Assembly: GCA_941918925.1 (NCBI GenBank)
Contig: OW799234.1
Location: 45,600,412 to 45,664,411, forward strand
DNA from: Phyto melanocephala
Taxonomy: Eukaryota > Arthropoda > Insecta > Diptera > Rhinophoridae
DNA: 64,000 bases
Direction: 5' to 3'
In this document: positions 57,846-64,000 of the stretch, piece by piece
Layout: each line of letters begins with the position of its first letter
How positions within the stretch are numbered: position 1 is the stretch's first letter
Translations under genes and position numbers: made by a program
The notes under the pieces: model-generated
Told to the model about the DNA's origin: nothing
Databases searched by the model: none
The model's input: only the letters and a program-made list of their open reading frames with translations

Positions 57846-59030
57846 CTAGCTGAACCGGCGAACTTCGTACCGCCTTATAATCAAGAAAAGTTTCCAACAC
57901 TACATATATTAATTTGACTAACCTTGTTGAACAAACACTTCAGAAACAAGTAACAGTGCTATATTCGGCCGTGCCGAATCTTATATACCCTTCACAACGT
58001 GTAGTCATGCAATAACAATTGTTTGTATCACCATTCATCCCATATAAAATACGTGCATACGTACACGTTAGAATAAATGTGGCATCAAATCCCAGCTGAG
58101 CCAAAAAAATTTTATTTTATTTTATTTAATATATTATTTATATTTTATTATTTTTTTTTATTTTTTTTTTAATTTTTTTAGAAAAATTTTTAAAAAATTT
58201 TTTTAAATTTTTTTTTTAAATTTTTTTAAAATTTTTTTTTGTAGTTTTTTTTATTATTTTTTTCTTATTTTTAATATTTTTTTTTTTTGTAATTTTTTTT
58301 GTTTGGTATGTTTTTTACATGTATCTATGTATGTATGTTGTTGTTGTAATTGTGAAAAAAAACGAGGTGGTCGTGGTTTTTTGCTCATATCTCAGAAAGT
58401 TATGGGGCGATTGTGCTGAATTTCAATAGCGATTCATTCCTGGATATTTCCAAGAGATTGATACCATATACAGATCTGAGGAACATATAGTTGCTTCTAA
58501 AAGTTGATTTTAACCAACACACGGACAGACGGACAGACGGACAGACGGTCAGGGCTTAATCGACTCCTCTATTCATAAGCTTTCAGAAAATATATACTTT
58601 ATGGGGTCGGAAATGAAAATTGTAGAAATTACAAACGGAATGACAAAGCTATATATACCCTTGTGCACCACAGGTGAAGGGTATAAAAACACACAGTACA
58701 AATTATCCTGTAGAAACCAATGTGAAAAGTACACTAAGAAATGGTAAATGAATTGTGCAGGTATTTTGTTATTATAACTCCGACCACAGACCAACTCCGA
58801 CCGATATATTTGCAAAGAGCATGTAAACTACGTTTCTTTGTTTTAATGTCAACTACGTGAATATTACTGCCAGTGACACATTATTATTATTATTATTTTC
58901 TTACATAAGAACCTTCTCCTAATAATAACAAATACAACAGAAAAGAATTAGTGAAATCGGTCCAGCCATTCACGCGTGATGCCGTGACCAAGGGAAAAAG
59001 GGATTCATTTTTATATACATATATAGATAT
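57846..59030 (+). repeat. Dispersed repeat (CTAGCTGAACCGGCG type), split by an insertion
   Basis: Left part (57846-57945) opens ctagctgaaccggcgaactt then cgtaccgcc; right part (about 58690-59030) carries gaaatcggtccagccattca, cgcgtgatgccgtgacca and a final attcatttttatatacatat. Both halves belong to one short non-coding repeat type familiar from insect genomes. A hairpin-ended element sits in its middle. Confidence 0.7.
57946..58689 (+). mobile_element. Hairpin-ended element, full-length copy
   Basis: Starts acaagtaacagtgctatatt, then the attcggc/cgt/gccgaat hairpin and tatacccttcacaacgtg; ends with the hairpin tatacccttgtgcaccacag gtgaagggtata plus aaa. A/T-only block at 58100-58300. Near-identical to 61021-61779 and to the inverse of 44668-45446. 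Non-coding. Confidence 0.92.
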
Positions 59031-60065
59031 AGATATATGTATATATAGATATATGTAGATATAAAAAGTTTTCCAAGTTTATGTGAACAAGGTTTGGCCT
59101 TACAAAATTTTAGATGAGTGTATGTAAAACCATTAATATTATTAAATCAATAACTACATTAAAAAAATGTTGTTCAATATAAAAAAAAAACTAATGGAAA
59201 AAGTTATCTTTAGTATATCGTTTATAAAACCTATTTGGGATAATACAATCAATTTATAAAAATGTGCTAAAAATTAAAAACGTTAAAAAAACATGCAATC
59301 ATTATGAAAAACTCATTTTAATGGGATATGTGCTAGATTGTGGCGACTCATTAGTACTCTTTGATTTAAAAAGATCTGACTTTGTGGACCAACAGCATAT
59401 TACTAATTGATTTTTCGGTTAATTCAAATAAAATTTTGTGCGAATTGTTTAATGAAGTTTTGTTATTGTTTTTTGTAAAAAATTGTCGTTTGTCTTTATT
59501 TTACAGATATTGCTTAGATTTTAAACGTAACCAAACACATGAGAAAAAGCATTTAAATAAGGGGGTTTCCCTTATTGTGTTTCGTTTTTAAATATCAAGT
59601 TAAAAAATGTATTACATTTAATCTGTTTATATCAGATTCATATTATATAAAAATTTTTTAATGGCAATGGTTGCAAACTCGTTCACCACAAATTTCTGCA
59701 AAAAAGCAATTACAAAAATCCAGTTAATTCAAGTTATCACAATTAATGGCTTGAAATAAACATTAATATTTCTTGTGTTACTGATTGTTGATAACTGACA
59801 TTCCCGTGACATTACTTCACCTGGTAGTATTGAAAGAATAAATGGATATAAAAGGTATAACAAAAATGTATTAAGAATATGAAAGAGTTATAAACATTAA
59901 GAAAATGTCATTTGATAAGAAAAAAAGTAAACATTTAGAAATGATTCCCATTTTCTTATTTCATTAAATTAAAAAAAAATAGTACATGTTTTCAAATAAC
60001 ACATGAGTGTATCAATAGAAAATGCTGATGATAAAATCCTTTTGATTTAACAATGTTAAATTAAA
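59031..60065. other. Unassigned stretch
   Basis: Nothing recognised. Confidence 0.55.
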
Positions 60066-60961
60066 ACAAGTAAGAGCGCTATATTCGGCCGTGCCGAATC
60101 TTATATACCCTTCACAACGTGTAGTCATGCAATAACAGTAGCTTGTGTCACCATTCATCCCATATGAAATACGTACATACATATAAAATATGATTTGAAT
60201 AAAAAATCCAATAAATGCATATATAAAAACATCCCATTGTAAAATAATAAATTCGCGTATGTATGTTAAAAAAACAAAAAAAAAAAAAATAAAAAAAAAT
60301 TTTAAAAAAAATTTAAAAAAAAAATTTAAAAAAAATAAAAAAAAAAAATATTATATATATAATATATATAAAACAAAAAAAAAAATAAAAAAAAAATTAA
60401 AAAAAAAAATTTAAAAATAAAAAATAATAATAAAAATATAAATAATATATTAAATTAAAAATTAAAAAAAAAATAAAAAAAAACAAAAAAAAATTTTTAA
60501 AAAAATTAAAAAAAAATTTTTTTGGCTCAGCTGGGATTCGATGCCACGTTTTCTCTAACCAGTATACACGTTTGTATGTATGTATGTTGTTGTTGTAATG
60601 TTGTTTTTGTGAAAAAAAAATCGAGGTGGTCGTGGGTTTTTGCTCATATCTCAGTTGTTTATGTACCGATGTTTCTGATTTTCAATACCGATCTACTCCC
60701 GAATATTTCTGATATTTAAGTATCTTACCCGGGTCCAACCTATGTCGGGGGGCTTCAAAAAGTTGATTTCAACATACACACGGACAGACGGTCAGACGGT
60801 CAGACGGACAGACGGACAGACTGACAGGGCTTAATCGACTCCCCTATTCATAAGCTTTCAGAAAATATATACTTTATGGGGTCGGAAATGAAAATTGTAG
60901 AAATTTCACACGGAATGACAAACCTATATATACCCTTTTTCACTGTGTGAAGGGTATAAAA
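60066..60961 (+). mobile_element. Hairpin-ended element, full-length copy, gtcggggggc subtype
   Basis: Starts acaagtaagagcgctatatt with an intact attcggc-cgt-gccgaat hairpin; ends tatacccttttt / cactgtgtgaagggtata. Its middle holds 'catcccattgtaaaataat', a 250-bp A/T block, 'gattcgatgccacgttttct', 'gtcggggggcttcaaaaagt' and a run of acggacagacggtcag. Same subtype as 14726-15866. Confidence 0.92.
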
Positions 60962-61020
60962 AAATTATTTATAAATTAAAAAAAATGATTTACGGCAAAA
61001 TAAAATGATCTTATAATAGA

Positions 61021-61779
61021 ACAAGTAACAGTGCTATATTCTTCCGTGCCGAATCTTATATACCCTTCACAACGTGTAGTCATGCAATAACACTTGTTTG
61101 TATCACCATTCATCCCATATAAAATACGTGCATACGTACACGTTAGAATAAATGTGGCATCGAATCCCAGCTGAACCAAAAAAATTTTATTTTATTTTAT
61201 TTTATTTAATATATTATTTATATTTTATTATTTTTTTTATATTTTTTTTTAAATTTTTTTAAAAAATTTTTCTAGAAAAATTTGTAAAAAATTTTTTTTA
61301 ATTTTTTTTTAAATTTTTTAAAAATTTTTTTTTTTTAGTTTTTTTTATTATTTTTTTCTTATTATTAATATTTTTTTTTTTGTAATTTTTTTTGTTAGGT
61401 ATGTTTTTTACATGTATGTATGTATGTATGTTGTTGTTGTAATTGTGAAAAAAAACGAGGTGGTCGTGGTTTTTTGCTCATATCTCAGAAAGTTATAGAG
61501 CGATTGTGCTGAATTTCAATAGCGATTCATTCCTGGATATTTCTAAGAGATTGATACCATATACAGATCTGAGGAACATATAGTTGCTTCTAAAAGTTGA
61601 TTTCAACCAACACACGGACAGACGGGCAGACGGACAGACGGTCAGGGCTTAATAGACTCCTTTATTCATAAGCTTTCAGAAAATATATACTTTATGGGGT
61701 CGGAAATGAAAATTGTAGAAATTACAAACGGAATGACAAAGCTATATATACCCTTGTGCACCACAGGTGAAGGGTATAA
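61021..61779 (+). mobile_element. Hairpin-ended element, full-length copy
   Basis: Starts acaagtaacagtgctatatt (5' hairpin damaged: attcttc for attcggc), ends ggtgaagggtata. Block order as 57946-58689. It lies 60 bases after the previous copy and directly abuts the 61780-62117 repeat. Confidence 0.9.
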
Positions 61780-62117
61780 TGAATGTGAATGTTTGGATGT
61801 TTCGAGATTCATTGCTCAATCACGCAAAAACGGCTAAGCAGAACTACATACATACATACATATATAAATGAAATTAGGCACACAGACAGATAACAACCTA
61901 GATTAACTACTTTTTATCGCAATAACTATACAAAGTCAGAGGCTCACGCGAGTATCTCATACCGATAAAGATACATGAAATTGGGACAGTTCCTCTTCTC
62001 ATAAATAGATCCACTAGGCACTTTTTTAATTATTGTGGTACTGTGTTTTATTTTCTAAGTTTATTAATCTAGAATTTAATCATGTTAACAAAAGTCGCAG
62101 GTACATGCTAGTTTGCA
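61780..62117 (-). repeat. Dispersed repeat (CTAGCTTGTGCCCGCGAC type), minus copy
   Basis: Inverse of the 14655-16115 repeat without its insertion: 'tgctcaatcacgcaaaaacg', 'caggcaca'-like aggcacacagacagataaca, acaaagtcagaggc and, at the end, gtcgcaggtacatgctagtt. Confidence 0.7.
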
Positions 62118-64000
62118 CTAAAAATAAAATTTTAATATTTAAATCATGAAAAATTCCCATAACTAAAATTTTAATTTTATTTTCCATATGTACTATTTTA
62201 TTTAAATTATCGTAGTTCAGTGTTTTTCTTTCTAATTTTATTTTACACCCGTTCAATCATTCATCAGGTGACATTTTATGAATTTTCTTGTCAACGCCAT
62301 TTCTGTGCATATTATTAAAACTGACAATGAGAATAATAAAAAAAATTCAAATTAATTTAATAGCAAAAAAACGGTTTTATAAAAAAAGTGTGTAACAGCA
62401 AAATAAACTGCGACCACATCTGTAACAAGGACCTTAACGATTATCAAGTTAATTAAAAAAAACATCCATTGCATACTATATTTGCATTTGCGTTAGTATG
62501 TATAATATGTATGTACATATGTATGTATGTATATGACTTTAATGATTGCAAAAAAATTAAATAGAATTTTTATAATTAAATTGTTACTAGAGCCATATGT
62601 TTTTAAAGGTTTGCAAAATACCACAAAAAAATAATCATAAAACAATTAACAGCAAAACAGTTATTTCAGGTCGACATTGTTACGTGACAAAATTATCGAA
62701 TGTAGTGCAAAACAACAAAAAAAAAACAAAAAGTGACACATGATTAGAAAAATATATGATTGACTGTTCCATATTCCGAACAAATTGCAATACGGACCAA
62801 GCACGATTGATCACAACAAAGAACTTAGAGCAGAATTTTAGCATTAGATTGTTTTGAAATTATTCTTATAATCCATATAACCAAAAAAAAAAACATAGAA
62901 AACTCGTATGTTCGAGTTGAGAAATTTCGTTCACTTTCGATGGAAGAATTTCTCCCTTGATTTAAACCTACACGGACTGATTTCAATATACAAATAATTG
63001 ATGAATACAAAAAAAAAAAAAAATTGTTTGGATCAAGGAACATTTATACCAAGCTGCGTTATATGGCCCCAAATTTAAAAAAAAATTTTAAATGGTTTTT
63101 ATTATTATGAAATGTTCGTACAAATTTAAAATTAAATATTATCCGAAAAATAATAAAAAAAAATTGCTCAAAAATTTAAATGGAATATGGCCCAAATTAT
63201 TTAGATGATTTTTTGTTATAAAATGTTGCTTTAAATCAGTAATGAAATTTCGCACACAAAAAAAGGTTAAAACTAAAAAATAGAAAAGAAAACAGAAAAA
63301 GATAATGTCTTATTAAGGTCTGATAACTTTTTAATTTTATTCCAAAATAGATTAATAAGGTACTCGTCAGCTGACTGTATATTTTTATATACGATTTATC
63401 AGCGTTACCAACTTTTTTTTTAGTATGTTTGCATCTGTCAAATTTAATTCTTAATTTTTTTTCTATAATAAAAAATTCGCAAATTCAGTTGGTTTAAAAC
63501 GTTTAAAAAATACAAAACCGCGAATCAAAAGTTTTTGCTTTAAAGTTTTTTAAATTATCAAAATTAAAGAAAAATTTAAAAAAAAATTGTGTGACATATG
63601 CGGACATAAATATGTATGTATATACAAAAATAAAATGTGTGTGTTTTTAATTGTTGTGTTTATTGCCGCGATGCATAAACCTTAGAATATGCCTTGTTTT
63701 ACACCGAATTAGTTTAAACACAAAGTAAATTCAATGAAAGTTGTTAATACTTAAAAAAAAGTGCTGCCTTCGGCCACGCCCAAAAATTTAAAGTCATAGA
63801 TTTGAAACGCCGGTTTTGCAGTATCCTCCGGCTATGGAATGTATAATACCTTAGACTTACGATAATATGTCACTTTAAGTTGCGCTAATGGATGCTATAA
63901 AACTGAAAGGTATGGCAGCAGAGTTTTAAAATAGTTTTTTTACGGATAAATTAAAGAAGAAAAGTTCAAGTACCATGAACTTTTGAATTTCATGTACGGT
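62118..64000. other. Unassigned AT-rich stretch
   Basis: No gene recognised. A cattcatcaggtgacatttt block at 62260 and a cgtcagctgac block at 63367 may be remnants of the MULE-like MITE family. 63770-63840 is briefly GC-richer (cttcggccacgccc). Confidence 0.5.

Overview
This window looks like non-coding-rich nuclear DNA of a higher fly. It is very AT-rich, has short introns with GT/AG borders, carries an insect-type torsin gene, and holds Tc1/mariner, Jockey/CR1-type, LOA-type, Helitron and hAT-like remnants of the kind common in Diptera. A calyptrate fly (blow fly, flesh fly or house/stable fly group) is my inference from the style of the dispersed repeats; no marker proves it. No tRNA, rRNA, CRISPR or prokaryote-style operon was seen.

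Host-type content is sparse. One convincing two-exon gene encodes a membrane-anchored AAA+ protein of the torsin-4A type (6845-9423, +). One candidate first coding exon with a signal peptide and a consensus splice donor lies at 23749-23911 (+); if real, the following 40 kb may be largely its first intron. A Reptin (RuvB-like 2) pseudogene fragment lies at 545-780 (-).

Most of the recognisable content is mobile DNA, repeatedly nested. 1.7-3.4 kb: LOA-type LINE with a hairpin-ended repeat next to it. 9.7-14.4 kb: two Jockey/CR1-type LINEs, one holding a Helitron and a MITE. 14.65-16.1 kb: a repeat holding a hairpin-ended element, which holds a solo LTR with ATAT target duplications. 16.6-17.9 kb: Tc1 relic. 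20.8-30.5 kb: small mariner, pogo and TIR elements. 32.1-36.1 kb: a TIR element holding a hairpin-ended element, which holds a transposase-bearing element. 36.85-38.8 kb: hAT-like element holding a second Helitron. 42.7-45.4 kb: TIR element with clustered TTGTCAGA motifs and more hairpin-ended copies. 52.9-57 kb: a mariner split by a second transposase-bearing element. 57.8-62.1 kb: three more hairpin-ended copies.

The most interesting system is the pair at 32325-35275 and 53014-56367. Both start with CACTG, have inverted repeats of about 0.5-0.7 kb, are flanked by 3-bp TTA/TAA duplications, and encode the same little-described cysteine-rich protein with DDE-like blocks. The second copy is nearly intact: one 66-bp intron and one in-frame TGA. 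The other notable family is the hairpin-ended repeat, about a dozen copies, with a hairpin at the 3' end in every complete copy and at the 5' end where that end is kept. Coordinates of decayed elements are approximate.
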